From: an uncultured Ruminococcus sp.
Lineage (GTDB): Bacteria > Bacillota > Clostridia > Oscillospirales > Ruminococcaceae
Length of the DNA: 44,508 nt
Assembly (NCBI GenBank): GCA_902762785.1
Contig: CACWPL010000025.1
Span: 1 to 44,508 of the forward strand
Direction: 5' to 3'
Positions 15,773 to 24,388 of the stretch are shown here, one piece after another; position 1 is the first letter of the stretch; each line of letters opens with the position of its first letter. The notes under the pieces are model-generated. The model did not search any database. It saw only the letters and a program-made list of their open reading frames with translations, and was not told where the DNA came from. The position numbers and the translations under genes are program-made.

Positions 15773-16633
15773 TCAGTCGGTGATGCCGTGCTGTGCCTTG
15801 GCGGCGGTCAGGGTGTTGCGCATGAGCATCGCGATGGTCATGGGGCCGACACCGCCGGGGACGGGCGTGATGGCGCAGGCCTTCGGCTCGACGGCCGCGA
15901 AGTCCACGTCGCCGCAGAGCTTGCCGTTCTCGAGGCGGTTGATGCCCACGTCGATGACGACGGCGCCCTCCTTGACCATGTCCGCGGTCACGAAGTTCGC
16001 GCGGCCGACGGCGGCCACGAGGATGTCCGCCTCACGGGTGACGGACGCGAGGTCCTGCGTGCGGCTGTGGCAGATGGTCACGGTGCCGCTGCGGTGCAGG
16101 AGCAGCATGGCCATAGGCTTGCCGACGATGTTGCTGCGGCCGATGACCACGCAGCGCTTCCCAGCGACCTCGATGCCGGTCGAGTCGATGAGCTCCATCG
16201 CACCGGCGGGGGTGCAGGGCAGGAAGCTGTAGTCGCCGATCATGATGCGGCCGACGTTCTCCGGGTGGAACGCGTCCACGTCCTTGGCAGGGGAGATGGC
16301 GTTGATGATGGCCTTGTCGTCGATCTGCTTCGGGACGGGGAGCTGGACGAGGATGCCGTTGACGTTCGGGTCGGCATTGAGCGTCTCCACGAGTTCGAGC
16401 AGCTCCTCCTGGGTGGTCTCCTCGGGGAGGGCGTACTCAAAGGACTTGAAGCCCACGGCCTCGCAGGCCTTCTTCTTATTGTTGACATAGACGCGGGACG
16501 CCGGGTCGTTCCCGACGATCACGACCGCGAGCCCGGGCGTGATGCCGTGCTTTTCGATGAGCGCCTGCGTCTCGAGACGCACCTGCTCCTTGACCTTGGC
16601 GGAGACCGCCTTGCCGTCGATCAGTTGTGCCAT
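15773..16633 (-). CDS. folD: Bifunctional methylene-tetrahydrofolate dehydrogenase/cyclohydrolase
   Basis: 286 residues, the normal size. It oxidises methylene-tetrahydrofolate with NADP and hydrolyses the product to formyl-tetrahydrofolate. Motifs: [21 protein letters not shown] (read as the PASxxYVxxKxKAC signature with the catalytic Lys), [13 protein letters not shown], the cofactor loop [17 protein letters not shown], and [14 protein letters not shown] near the end. ATG 16633 follows AAGGAGGAACC; the frame continues upstream as a long spurious extension through the promoter, which is ignored. It is divergent from dusB and convergent with oadB. Confidence 0.97.
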   Translation of the reverse strand: MAQLIDGKAVSAKVKEQVRLETQALIEKHGITPGLAVVIVGNDPASRVYVNNKKKACEAVGFKSFEYALPEETTQEELLELVETLNADPNVNGILVQLPVPKQIDDKAIINAISPAKDVDAFHPENVGRIMIGDYSFLPCTPAGAMELIDSTGIEVAGKRCVVIGRSNIVGKPMAMLLLHRSGTVTICHSRTQDLASVTREADILVAAVGRANFVTADMVKEGAVVIDVGINRLENGKLCGDVDFAAVEPKACAITPVPGGVGPMTIAMLMRNTLTAAKAQHGITD

Positions 16634-16679
16634 TGTTGGTTCCTCCTTGTGTTCCCGCGGGGCGGGTGGTGTTATGTAT

Positions 16680-16708
16680 AGTATACCACAAAAAGCGCCG
16701 CATGGCAA
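16680..16708 (-). promoter_or_regulatory. Promoter of folD
   Basis: Minus strand: TTGCCA (16708-16703), 17-bp spacer, TATACT (16685-16680). The leader is about 40 nt. Confidence 0.65.
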
Positions 16709-16734
16709 GGGGTATTTTTCATCGCCCGTCCCCC

Positions 16735-16763
16735 TTGACAAAAGCGCGTTTCTGTGGCAAAAT
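16735..16763 (+). promoter_or_regulatory. Promoter of dusB
   Basis: TTGACA (16735-16740), 17-bp spacer and a weak -10, CAAAAT (16758-16763). The start near 16770 supports the downstream ATG (16799) as the start codon. Confidence 0.6.
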
Positions 16764-16798
16764 AAGAGAGTATGAAAAAACGACCCAGGAGGTACCAC

Positions 16799-17776
16799 AT
16801 GCACCAGATCGAGATTGCCGGGATCCGCGTGCCGCAGACGGCAGCGCTCGCGCCCATGGCCGGGGTGGCCGACACGTCCTATCGGCAGCTCTGCTGCGAG
16901 CAGGGGGCGGTGATGTGCGTCAGCGAGATGGTCTCTGCGAAGGGACTTTGCTACGACAGCCGCGGCACCGAGGCGCTCTGCCGCATCACCGAGATCGAGC
17001 GCCCCATGGGGCTCCAGCTCTTCGGGAGCGAGCCGGAGTTCATCGCGCGCGCAGTGGCCATGCTCGGGCGCTTCGAGCCGGACTGGATCGACCTCAACAT
17101 GGGATGCCCCGTGCCGAAGGTCGTGAACACGGGCGCGGGCTCGGCGCTGATGAAGACCCCCGACCTCGCGGCGGCGTGCGTGCGCGCGGCGGTGGGGGAG
17201 AGCAGCGTGCCGGTGACGGTGAAGATGCGGATCGGGTGGGATGCGGACACGGTGAACGCCGTCCCGTTCGCACAGCAGATGGAGGCCGCCGGTGCCGCCG
17301 CCCTGACCGTCCACGGCCGCACCAAGAGCCAGCTCTATTCCGGGAATGCGGACTGGTGCGTCATCCGGGACGTGAAAGCCGCCGTCTCCATCCCGGTCAT
17401 CGGCAATGGCGACGTGACGGACGGGCCGAGCTGCGCGGCGATGTATGCCGAGACGGGCGTGGACCTCGTCGCGGTGGGACGTGCCAGCTATGGGGCACCG
17501 TGGATCTTCCGCGAGATCGCGTGCTATCTGGACGGCACGCCCTACACGCCCCCGACCCCCGCAGAGCGCATGGAGACGATGCTCCGCCACATCCGCATGA
17601 TCCTCGAGACGAGCGAGAAGCCCCCGCAGCTCGCCGTCCGGGAGGCGAGAAAGTATGCGTCCTGGTACATGGCGGGCAGCCGGAACGCCGCGGCCTATCG
17701 CGACCGCTGCTATCATCTGTCCGACTACGCCGAGGCCGAGGCGCTCGCAGCGCAGTTCATCCGGGACAATGCGTGA
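16799..17776 (+). CDS. dusB: tRNA-dihydrouridine synthase (DusB type)
   Basis: 325 residues. FMN-dependent enzyme that reduces uridines in tRNA with NADPH. Motifs: [15 protein letters not shown] for FMN binding, [20 protein letters not shown] with the catalytic Cys, [22 protein letters not shown] and [13 protein letters not shown] 16799 is preceded by AGGAGG at 6 bases; an upstream in-frame ATG at 16772 falls on the transcription start. It ends 15 bases before the que promoter region begins, with no terminator seen between, so some readthrough into the que leader is possible. Confidence 0.93.
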   Translation: MHQIEIAGIRVPQTAALAPMAGVADTSYRQLCCEQGAVMCVSEMVSAKGLCYDSRGTEALCRITEIERPMGLQLFGSEPEFIARAVAMLGRFEPDWIDLNMGCPVPKVVNTGAGSALMKTPDLAAACVRAAVGESSVPVTVKMRIGWDADTVNAVPFAQQMEAAGAAALTVHGRTKSQLYSGNADWCVIRDVKAAVSIPVIGNGDVTDGPSCAAMYAETGVDLVAVGRASYGAPWIFREIACYLDGTPYTPPTPAERMETMLRHIRMILETSEKPPQLAVREARKYASWYMAGSRNAAAYRDRCYHLSDYAEAEALAAQFIRDNA

Positions 17777-17791
17777 GCCGGGAAAACACGC

Positions 17792-17820
17792 TTGACATCC
17801 GGCCTATCATCTGGTATAAT
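17792..17820 (+). promoter_or_regulatory. Promoter of the preQ1 operon
   Basis: TTGACA (17792-17797), 17-bp spacer, TATAAT (17815-17820), both perfect. Start near 17827, so the leader to queD is about 150 nt. Confidence 0.85.
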
Positions 17821-17836
17821 AATAGTAAGTACGATA

Positions 17837-17945
17837 GGGCCCTGCGCCCTGACAGTTCGTTTGCGCCATCCTGTCATAAAACAAAACCAGGGCAGACCAC
17901 AAGGCATCCGTATGCCCTCCCGTCTGCATGGGAGGGCTTTTTTGT
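17837..17945 (+). promoter_or_regulatory. Probable preQ1-sensing riboswitch with attenuator, leader of queD
   Basis: The leader can form P1 from GCCCTG (17839-17844, or 17846-17851) with CAGGGC (17888-17893). Inside lies GACAG/CTGTC (17851-17855 with 17871-17875), followed by an A-rich stretch ATAAAACAAAACC, the kind of segment that makes the pseudoknot of preQ1 aptamers. Downstream is a terminator, GCCCTCCC/GGGAGGGC (17914-17921 with 17930-17937) plus a T run to 17943. CAGGGC can instead pair with GCCCT of the terminator (an antiterminator), so ligand-closed P1 would free the terminator: an OFF switch. The first genes downstream make preQ1. The sequence does not fit the short class I consensus as I know it; class III, reported from Ruminococcaceae, is possible. 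Class assignment is open. Confidence 0.6.
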
Positions 17946-17976
17946 CGGGATAGGGCGCGGAAAGGATGTATCATTC

Positions 17977-18396
17977 ATGTACACCATCAAGACCACCGCT
18001 GCCTTCGACAGCGCCCATTTTCTTGCCGGGTACAACGGAAAATGTGCCAATCTCCACGGCCATCATTGGGTGATCGAGGTCGAGGCCGGGCAGGAGACCT
18101 TGCAGGCGGAGGGCGAGAAGCGCGGCATGGTGCTCGACTTCGGCGACCTCAAGAAGGCCGTCCGCGCCCTCGCCGACCGCTTCGACCATGCGACCATCTA
18201 TGAGGAGGGGACGCTCCGTCCGGCCACGCTCGCGGCCTTCGCGGAGGAGGGCTTCCGCGTGATCGCTGTGCCGTATCGGCCGACGGCGGAGCATTTCGCC
18301 CGTGCCTTCTTCGAGACGCTCACCGCCGAGGGATTGCCCGTGCGCCGTGTGACCGTCTACGAGACGCCCGAGAACGGAGCGAGCTATGCGGTCTGA
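17977..18396 (+). CDS. queD: 6-carboxytetrahydropterin synthase
   Basis: 139 residues. Converts dihydroneopterin triphosphate to 6-carboxy-tetrahydropterin, step two of queuosine-precursor synthesis. The zinc histidines are in FDSAHFL and in NLHGHHW, with the active-site Cys in GKCANLHGH; the C-terminal TVYETPENGASY carries the conserved Glu near the pterin site. ATG 17977 is preceded by GGAAAGGA about 9 bases upstream and follows the attenuator by 33 bases. It overlaps queE by 11 bases, so the operon is translationally coupled. Confidence 0.95.
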   Translation: MYTIKTTAAFDSAHFLAGYNGKCANLHGHHWVIEVEAGQETLQAEGEKRGMVLDFGDLKKAVRALADRFDHATIYEEGTLRPATLAAFAEEGFRVIAVPYRPTAEHFARAFFETLTAEGLPVRRVTVYETPENGASYAV

Positions 18397-19060
18397 CCGT
18401 CTGCGGCTCGTCGAGCAGTTCGTCAGCATCAACGGCGAGGGGCAGCGTGCGGGCGAGCTGGCGCTGTTCCTGCGGTTCGCCGGGTGTGACCTGCGCTGCT
18501 CGTACTGCGACACGATGTGGGCGAACGAGCCCGGCGTCCCCGTCACCGAGATGACGCCGGACGACCTCGCCGCGGCCGCCGCTGCCCAGGGCATCACGAA
18601 CGTCACCCTCACCGGCGGCGAGCCCCTCCTGCAAAAGGCGCTCCCCGCGCTCATCGACCGGCTCCACGAGAACGGCCATCGTGTCGAGATCGAGACGAAC
18701 GGCGCCGTCCCCATCGCGCCCGTCATCGCGGCCTGTGGGCGCCGCCCCGTGTTCACGATGGACTACAAGCTCCCCTCGAGCGGTATGGAACAGAGGATGT
18801 GCCTCGAGAACATGGCGCATCTCGATGAGGCGGACACCGTGAAATTCGTCTGCGGGAGCCGGGAGGACCTCGCACGCGCCGCCGCCGTGATGCGCACCTA
18901 TGACCTGATCGGGCGCACGCATGTCTACCTGAGCCCGGTCTTCGGCCAGATCGACCCGCAGGAGATGGTGGCGTTCATGATGAAAGAGAAGCTGAACGAT
19001 GTGCGGCTCCAATTGCAGCTCCACAAGTTCATCTGGGACCCGAACGAGAGAGGAGTGTGA
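18386..19060 (+). CDS. queE: 7-carboxy-7-deazaguanine synthase, radical SAM
   Basis: 224 residues. Radical-SAM enzyme that rearranges 6-carboxytetrahydropterin into 7-carboxy-7-deazaguanine. The FeS cluster motif is CDLRCSYC (C-x3-C-x2-C) at about residues 34-41, preceded by SINGEGQRAGELALFLRF, and the SAM-binding TLTGGEPLLQ follows. The start ATG overlaps the end of queD and the stop is 3 bases before folE. The family call is clear. Confidence 0.95.
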   Translation: MRSDRLRLVEQFVSINGEGQRAGELALFLRFAGCDLRCSYCDTMWANEPGVPVTEMTPDDLAAAAAAQGITNVTLTGGEPLLQKALPALIDRLHENGHRVEIETNGAVPIAPVIAACGRRPVFTMDYKLPSSGMEQRMCLENMAHLDEADTVKFVCGSREDLARAAAVMRTYDLIGRTHVYLSPVFGQIDPQEMVAFMMKEKLNDVRLQLQLHKFIWDPNERGV

Positions 19061-19063
19061 CCC

Positions 19064-19633
19064 ATGATCGACAAGGCAGCCATCGAAGAACACATCCGCG
19101 GCATCCTGGTCGCGCTCGGGGAGGACCCCGACCGTGAGGGACTGCGCGAGACGCCCGACCGTGTGGCGCGGATGTATGAGGAGGTGTTCGCCGGGATCGG
19201 CCTGACGAACCACCAGATCGCCGAGATGTTCGGCAAGACCTTCACCGCCCCCGAGGACAGCAGCGCCGTCGTCGTGCGGGACATTGGGGTGTTCAGCTAC
19301 TGCGAGCACCACATGGCGCTGATGTATGATATGCATGTGAACGTGGCCTACCTGCCGCATGGGCGGGTCATCGGCCTGAGCAAGATCGCGCGCATCTGCG
19401 ACATGGCCGCGCGCCGTCTCCAGATCCAGGAGCGCCTCGGTGCGGACATCGCCGAGATCCTGATGGAGGCCGCCGGGACGCCGGACGTGGGCGTGGTCAT
19501 CTCCGGCGTGCATAGCTGTATGACCGCGCGCGGCATCAAGAACGCCACCGCGCGGACCGTCACCCAGACCCTGCGCGGCGCCTTCCGGGAGGACAGAGCG
19601 CTGCAGGAGCTCATCCGGGAGGATCGTCTATGA
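19064..19633 (+). CDS. folE: GTP cyclohydrolase I
   Basis: 189 residues, type IA size. Opens GTP to dihydroneopterin triphosphate, the entry step for both folate and queuosine precursors. Its place inside the que operon shows it is dedicated here to preQ1. Zinc and catalytic residues lie in [11 protein letters not shown] (Cys and His) and [10 protein letters not shown] (Cys, then the catalytic region); [15 protein letters not shown] is the family's N-terminal mark. ATG 19064 follows GAGAGGAGTGTGACCC. Its TGA overlaps the ATG of queC (ATGA). Confidence 0.95.
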   Translation: MIDKAAIEEHIRGILVALGEDPDREGLRETPDRVARMYEEVFAGIGLTNHQIAEMFGKTFTAPEDSSAVVVRDIGVFSYCEHHMALMYDMHVNVAYLPHGRVIGLSKIARICDMAARRLQIQERLGADIAEILMEAAGTPDVGVVISGVHSCMTARGIKNATARTVTQTLRGAFREDRALQELIREDRL

Positions 19634-20310
19634 GAGCATTGGTACTTTGCAGCGGCGGCATCGACAGCACCACCTGTCTTGCCCTCGCGATCGAACGCTA
19701 CGGCGCCGCCGAGGTCACGGCGCTGTGCATCTCCTATGGCCAGAAGCACACGCGGGAGCTGGATTCCGCGCGTGCCGTGGCGGCGTATTACGGCGTGCCG
19801 CTGCGGGTGCTGGACCTCGCGGCACTGTTCGAGGGGTCAAATTGCACGCTCCTCCAGGGCAGCGACGGCGACATCCCCAAGGAGAGCTACGCCGACCAGC
19901 TCGCCAAGACCGACGGCGCGCCCGTCTCGACCTATGTGCCGTTCCGCAACGGCCTCTTCCTCGCGAGCGCCGCGAGCATCGCGCTCTCGCAGGGATGCAG
20001 CGTCATCTATTACGGCGCCCATGCCGACGATGCCGCCGGGAACGCCTATCCCGACTGCTCCGAGGCGTTCAATGACGCCATGGGACGCGCCATCTACCTT
20101 GGCAGCGGCGAACAGCTCCGCATCGAGGCGCCCTTCGTGGACAAGGACAAGGCCGCTGTCGTCGCGGAGGGACTGCGCCTCGGTGCGCCCTATCATCTGA
20201 CCTGGAGCTGCTACGAGGGAGGCGAGCGTCCCTGCGGACTCTGCGGCACATGCCGCGACCGCGCCGCCGCCTTTGCGGCCAATGGCGTGGCCGACCCCGC
20301 GCTCGCGTGA
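19630..20310 (+). CDS. queC: 7-cyano-7-deazaguanine synthase
   Basis: 226 residues. ATP-dependent conversion of 7-carboxy-7-deazaguanine and ammonia to preQ0. The PP-loop [11 protein letters not shown] lies at residues 7-17; [10 protein letters not shown] and [17 protein letters not shown] are family stretches, and the C-terminal zinc cysteines are in [16 protein letters not shown]. Overlaps folE by 4 bases. Confidence 0.96.
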   Translation: MRALVLCSGGIDSTTCLALAIERYGAAEVTALCISYGQKHTRELDSARAVAAYYGVPLRVLDLAALFEGSNCTLLQGSDGDIPKESYADQLAKTDGAPVSTYVPFRNGLFLASAASIALSQGCSVIYYGAHADDAAGNAYPDCSEAFNDAMGRAIYLGSGEQLRIEAPFVDKDKAAVVAEGLRLGAPYHLTWSCYEGGERPCGLCGTCRDRAAAFAANGVADPALA

Positions 20311-20340
20311 GCGTGTATCGAAGAAAGGAGACGACCCATC

Positions 20341-20835
20341 ATGTCTGAACGTGACAAAGCACAGGAGGGCCTCACGCTGCTGGGCAGTCAGGGGACGCAG
20401 TACCCCAAGGACTACGACCCCTCTGTCCTCGAGACCTTCGACAACAAGCACCCCGGGCGGGACTATTTCGTGAAGTTCAATTGTCCCGAGTTCACGAGCC
20501 TCTGCCCCATCACCGGCCAGCCGGACTTCGCGACCATCTACATCTCCTACGTCCCGCGGACGAAGATGGTGGAGTCGAAGTCGCTCAAGCTCTATCTGTT
20601 CAGCTTCCGGAATCACGGGGATTTCCATGAGGACTGCGTCAACATCATCATGAACGACCTCATCGCGCTCATGGAGCCGGCCTACATCGAGGTATGGGGC
20701 AAGTTCCTGCCGCGCGGGGGCATCTCCATCGATCCCTACTGCAACTACGGCCGTCCGGGGACGAAGTGGGAGCAGGTCGCCTGGGAGCGCCTGACCCACC
20801 ACGACCTCTACCCCGAGCCGGTCGATAATCGCTAA
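20341..20835 (+). CDS. queF: NADPH-dependent preQ0 reductase
   Basis: 164 residues, the short (unimodular) type of QueF. Reduces the nitrile of preQ0 to the aminomethyl of preQ1. The active-site Cys lies in [15 protein letters not shown], the NADPH/substrate part in [16 protein letters not shown] followed by FHEDC. Start has GAAAGGAGACG upstream. With it, the operon holds all enzymes from GTP to preQ1; tRNA insertion (tgt, queA, queG) must be elsewhere. Confidence 0.96.
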   Translation: MSERDKAQEGLTLLGSQGTQYPKDYDPSVLETFDNKHPGRDYFVKFNCPEFTSLCPITGQPDFATIYISYVPRTKMVESKSLKLYLFSFRNHGDFHEDCVNIIMNDLIALMEPAYIEVWGKFLPRGGISIDPYCNYGRPGTKWEQVAWERLTHHDLYPEPVDNR

Positions 20836-20877
20836 CGCAAGAAATTGCCGATATATCCCATAAAGGAGGGGAACACC

Positions 20878-21609
20878 ATGACTGATGAACAGCGTGACAT
20901 GCTCCAGCGCATCCTGAACGGCGCCCGCAAGGCGGTCTTCTTCGGCGGTGCCGGCGTCTCGACCGAGAGCGGCATCCCGGATTTCCGCAGCGTCGACGGG
21001 CTCTATCACCAGAAGTTCGACTACCCGCCGGAGACCATGCTCTCTGCGACCTTTTTCCACACGCACACGGCGGAGTTCTACCGCTTTTACCGTGAGAAGA
21101 TGCTCGCGCTGGACGCGAAGCCGAACGCTGCCCACCGCAAGCTCGCGGAGCTCGAGCAGGCGGGGCATCTCGCCGCCGTCGTGACCCAGAACATCGACGG
21201 CCTGCACCAGATGGCTGGGAGCCGCACGGTCTACGAGCTGCATGGGAGCGTCCATCGGAACCGCTGCCTGCGCTGCGGTGCGATGTACGACGCGGCATGG
21301 GTCGCTGCCACGGAGGGCATCCCGCTCTGCGAGAAGTGCGGGAATCTGGTCAAGCCGGAGGTGGTGCTCTATGAGGAGTCGCTGCCCGAGGACGCGGTCG
21401 AGGGCGCGGTCAAGGCCATCGCCGAGGCCGACGTGCTGATCGTGGGCGGCACCTCGCTGGCCGTCTATCCGGCGGCGGGCTTCCTGCGGTACTTCCGCGG
21501 GTCGCACCTGGTCGTGATGAACCGCGACGAGACCTCTGCTGACCGAAACGCCGACCTCATCATCCGTGACCCCATCGGCGCCTCCCTCGACCAGGTCGTC
21601 GTCAAGTGA
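20878..21609 (+). CDS. cobB: NAD-dependent protein deacylase, sirtuin
   Basis: 243 residues. Removes acyl groups from lysines using NAD. Motifs: FGGAGVSTESGIPDFRS, TQNIDGLHQMAG with the catalytic His following at LHGSVHRNRC, two CxxC zinc pairs (RCLRCG and CEKCG), and GGTSLAVYPAAG. ATG 20878 has AAAGGAGGGG upstream, so the shorter of two frame starts is used. It follows queF by 42 bases without a visible terminator and may be read with the que operon, or independently; no promoter was found in the gap. Confidence 0.94.
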   Translation: MTDEQRDMLQRILNGARKAVFFGGAGVSTESGIPDFRSVDGLYHQKFDYPPETMLSATFFHTHTAEFYRFYREKMLALDAKPNAAHRKLAELEQAGHLAAVVTQNIDGLHQMAGSRTVYELHGSVHRNRCLRCGAMYDAAWVAATEGIPLCEKCGNLVKPEVVLYEESLPEDAVEGAVKAIAEADVLIVGGTSLAVYPAAGFLRYFRGSHLVVMNRDETSADRNADLIIRDPIGASLDQVVVK

Positions 21610-21772
21610 GCAACGGACTTTGTTAGGAGACTTTTCGTCACCCGGCGTGTCTCCCTGTCTGCCCGACACCGTCCTGCCGTCCCTCCCGGGATGCTACACA
21701 GCGCCATGCCATGGGACGGCACTGGGGACTGCGAAGCTCAAAAATGGCGAGATACCGTGTGATACACGAGGA

Positions 21773-21856
21773 TGTGCAAATTGTGCAAATTCATATGTGT
21801 TCTTCTCATGAGAATAAAAATATTATCTACCCATATGGAAATGCACAAAATGCACA
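21773..21856. repeat. Imperfect 25-bp inverted repeats around an AT-rich core
   Basis: Left arm 21773-21797 and right arm 21832-21856 match at 20 of 25 positions when one is inverted. Each arm holds two TGTGCA-type units (TGTGCAAATTGTGCAAAT on the left). The 34-base core contains a perfect palindrome TTCTCATGAGAA (21803-21814). It lies between cobB and the thiT terminator. Further left (21675-21715) CGTCCC/GGGACG arms form another long stem. This fills the roughly 300-base gap; no gene is seen in it. Confidence 0.7.
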
Positions 21857-21873
21857 GCAGCACATTCGTCTGC

Positions 21874-21910
21874 AAAAAAAGCCCCGCTCCCGGTCATCCG
21901 GGGGCGGGGC
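21874..21910 (-). terminator. Terminator of the ABC transporter-thiT operon
   Basis: On the minus strand, GCCCCGCCCCCGG and CCGGGAGCGGGGC (one mismatch, 4-nt loop) followed by seven T residues. Confidence 0.9.
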
Positions 21911-21926
21911 ATGTTCTATCCGTTCT

Positions 21927-22505
21927 TCACTTGATGAGCTTGCTGATCGCCGGGACCTTGCTGAGCGCGAAGGCCGCGATGCAGGTCAGGATGAGCTCCG
22001 GGAGCATGAACGCGCCGTTGTACGCGGCGGCGTAGATCCACGGATTCGACCACTCCTCCGGGAGCCAGACGGCGAAGACCGTGCCGCCGGAGATGATGTG
22101 GCAGACGTAGCGCAGCAGCAGCGCGAGCGCCACACCGCCGAGGATGCCCGCCGTGCCCTTCTTGCGGAAGAGCCCCGCGAAGCCCAGCACCGTGAACGCC
22201 AGGATGTAGTCGAACACGAAGCAGGCGACCAGCGCCGGGACGGACAGGCCCCACGTCAGCGCCGAAGAGAAGTCGATGATGAGCTGTACCAGCGCGTAGG
22301 CGAAGGCTGTGCCGAGGCCCCAACCGGTGCCGTAGATGATCGCGATCATGCAGATGGGGAGCATGCTCACGGGCGTCAGACTGCCGCCGAGGGGCATCTT
22401 GACGATCGTCACGAGGCTCAGCACGGTCGCGAGCGCGATCATGATGCCGCTTGCCGTGAGGCGGACGATCTTGTCGTGACTGGAAAGTGTAGTGTTATCG
22501 GACAT
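21927..22505 (-). CDS. thiT: Energy-coupling-factor thiamine transporter, S component
   Basis: 192 residues, six hydrophobic segments. Family marks are the KMPLGGSLTPVSMLPICM stretch, IYGTGWGLGTAFAYALVQ and, near the end, SNPWIYAAAYNGAFMLPEL, with the Trp/Tyr residues that cradle thiamine in ThiT. It would work with a shared ECF module (EcfA, EcfA', EcfT) coded elsewhere. ATG 22505 follows AAGGAGGAACC; the longer frame reaching 22679 lies inside the upstream GNAT gene. It is the last gene of a minus-strand operon, 34 bases behind the acetyltransferase. No TPP switch is seen directly before it, which is unusual for thiT. Confidence 0.9.
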   Translation of the reverse strand: MSDNTTLSSHDKIVRLTASGIMIALATVLSLVTIVKMPLGGSLTPVSMLPICMIAIIYGTGWGLGTAFAYALVQLIIDFSSALTWGLSVPALVACFVFDYILAFTVLGFAGLFRKKGTAGILGGVALALLLRYVCHIISGGTVFAVWLPEEWSNPWIYAAAYNGAFMLPELILTCIAAFALSKVPAISKLIK

Positions 22506-22539
22506 ATTTGGTTCCTCCTTCATTTTGCGGACGCTGTGC

Positions 22540-22962
22540 TCACAGCGTCTTGTCCATGCGGATGTGCGGGCAGAACTCGTCCATGTAGACCTCGCCCTGC
22601 GGCACATAGCCGAGCGAGCCGTAGAAGCCCTGCACCCGGCACTGTGCGGAGACGGTCGTCCGCAGCGCGCCCTTGGCACGGACGGCCTCCTCGGCCGCCT
22701 GCATCACGCGTGCGCCCAGATGCGCCCCGCGGTGTGCCTTGTCGATGACGACGCGTCCGATGTGCCAAAGGTCGGCATCGTCCGCGTCACGGTACATCCG
22801 TGCCGCCCCCACGACGGTGTCCCCCTCGTAGAGCGCCAGATGCAGACAGGCATCGTCTACATCGTCGAACTCCACGGAAAATCCCTGTTCATCAAGGAAA
22901 ACGCCCGCACGCAGCGCCCTTGCGCCCTCTGTCAGCACCTCGCTGACCTCGACCCGGTACAT
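22540..22962 (-). CDS. GNAT-family N-acetyltransferase
   Basis: 140 residues. The acetyl-CoA signature is IGRVVIDKAHRGAHLGARVM (V-x-x-x-x-R-G-x-x-L/G), preceded by TVVGAARMYRD and followed by QCRVQGFYGSLGYVP. Early part ARALRAGVFLDEQGFS resembles the ElaA/YjcF-like branch, whose substrate is not settled. The start ATG shares a base with the stop of the ATPase gene (TGATG), so it is translated by coupling with the transporter; this hints at a substrate brought in by it, which is inference. Confidence 0.8.
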   Translation of the reverse strand: MYRVEVSEVLTEGARALRAGVFLDEQGFSVEFDDVDDACLHLALYEGDTVVGAARMYRDADDADLWHIGRVVIDKAHRGAHLGARVMQAAEEAVRAKGALRTTVSAQCRVQGFYGSLGYVPQGEVYMDEFCPHIRMDKTL

Positions 22963-23687
22963 CACAGCACCTTCGAGAGGAACTCCCGCAGGCGGGCGTC
23001 CTTGGGAGCATTGAAGAAGGCCTGCGGCTCGTTCTCCTCCACGATCCTGCCGCCGTCCATGAACATGACGCGGGAGGCCACCTCACGGGCAAAGCCCATC
23101 TCGTGCGTCACGACGACCATGGTCATGCCCTCCTCGGCGAGCTCGCGCATGAGGCTCAGCACCTCGCCGACCATCTCCGGGTCGAGCGCCGAGGTCGGCT
23201 CGTCGAACAGGATGACGTCCGGGTCCATCGCCAGCGACCGCGCGATCGCGATGCGCTGCTTCTGGCCGCCGGAGAGCTGTCCGGGGTACTGCTCGGCCTT
23301 ATCGGGGAGCCCTACCTTCTTCAGGAGCGCGTCCGCCTTCTGGTCGGCGGCCGCCTGGTCCATCAGGCCGAGCTTGACGGGCGCGAGGGTGATGTTCCGG
23401 CGGATCGTCAGGTGCGGGAACAGGTGGAAATGCTGGAACACCATGCCCATCTTCTCGCGGACGGCGCAGAGCTCCTTGTTGTTCATGGCCGTGAGGTCCC
23501 TGCCCTCGAAGGTGATGGTGCCGGCGGACGGCTCCTCTAGGCGATTCAGGCAGCGCAGGAAGGTGCTCTTGCCGGAGCCGGACGGCCCGATGATGACGAC
23601 GCGCTCGCCCTTCTCGATCGTCGTGGTGATGCCCTTGAGGATGTGCAGGTCGCCGAAGGACTTCTCTAAGTTAGTTACCTCGATCAC
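22962..23687 (-). CDS. Polar amino-acid ABC transporter, ATP-binding protein
   Basis: 241 residues from GTG 23687, chosen because AAAGGAGG stands about 10 bases before it and the protein then begins [12 protein letters not shown] as is usual. Walker A is [10 protein letters not shown]-loop [13 protein letters not shown] signature LSGGQKQR, Walker [15 protein letters not shown] and the switch His in [10 protein letters not shown]. The sequence is of the GlnQ/HisP class. It overlaps the permease gene by 17 bases. Confidence 0.94.
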   Translation of the reverse strand: MIEVTNLEKSFGDLHILKGITTTIEKGERVVIIGPSGSGKSTFLRCLNRLEEPSAGTITFEGRDLTAMNNKELCAVREKMGMVFQHFHLFPHLTIRRNITLAPVKLGLMDQAAADQKADALLKKVGLPDKAEQYPGQLSGGQKQRIAIARSLAMDPDVILFDEPTSALDPEMVGEVLSLMRELAEEGMTMVVVTHEMGFAREVASRVMFMDGGRIVEENEPQAFFNAPKDARLREFLSKVL

Positions 23688-24375
23688 TTTTCGCGAGCCT
23701 CCTTTCGAGCAGTGTGACAAGTCGGCTCAGGATCATGACCATCGCCAGATAGATGAGCGCGACTGCGAACAGGGGCAGGAACGCCTCATAGGTCGCGCTG
23801 CGGATGATGTCGCCGCCCTTGGTCAGGTCGTTGAGGGCGATGTTGCCGGCAACGGACGTCTCCTTGAGCAGCACGATGAACTCATTGGCGAGCGCCGGCA
23901 GGATGTTGCGGAAGGCCTGCGGCAGGATGATGAAGAGCATCGTCTTGGGATAGCTCAGACCAAGGCTCGCGCCGGCCTCGAACTGGCCGTTGTCGATGGA
24001 CATGATGCCCGAGCGGACGATCTCGGCCACATAGGCGGCGGAGTTCAGTCCGAACGCCATCACGGCCACGAAGATCTTCGAGACATTGAAGGACGCGAAG
24101 ATGACGAAGTAGATGATCATGAGCTGCACGAGCACAGGCGTGCCGCGGATCACCGTGAGGTAGACACGCGCGAGGGCATCGAGGATGCGGAGCTTGCCGG
24201 TCTTGTCATGGGTCGAACGGATGATGGCCAGCAGAAAGCCGAGCACGATGCCCAGCAGCGAGGCGAAGAAGGTCACGATCAGCGTGATCTTGAGACCGTT
24301 GGTCAGGTAGGTCCAGCGGTCGCCCTCGATGAAGGTGTCGTGCAGCTTCTGGCCGAAGCCTCCCATCATGTACAT
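23671..24375 (-). CDS. Polar amino-acid ABC transporter, permease
   Basis: 234 residues with five hydrophobic segments. The N-terminal pattern [22 protein letters not shown] and the EAA loop ([20 protein letters not shown]) mark the HisM/GlnP class. A frame start at 24399 lies in the upstream gene; ATG 24375 with GGGTGG upstream is the better start. Works as a homodimer or pair with the ATPase and the permuted binding protein coded upstream. Confidence 0.92.
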   Translation of the reverse strand: MYMMGGFGQKLHDTFIEGDRWTYLTNGLKITLIVTFFASLLGIVLGFLLAIIRSTHDKTGKLRILDALARVYLTVIRGTPVLVQLMIIYFVIFASFNVSKIFVAVMAFGLNSAAYVAEIVRSGIMSIDNGQFEAGASLGLSYPKTMLFIILPQAFRNILPALANEFIVLLKETSVAGNIALNDLTKGGDIIRSATYEAFLPLFAVALIYLAMVMILSRLVTLLERRLAKSDRGN

Positions 24376-24388
24376 AGGCGCCACCCGA

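Noticed and set aside
16634-17716. Upstream extension of the folD frame to 647 codons
   Set aside because: Runs through the folD promoter and antisense to dusB; the FolD protein begins at 16633 with a strong ribosome site.
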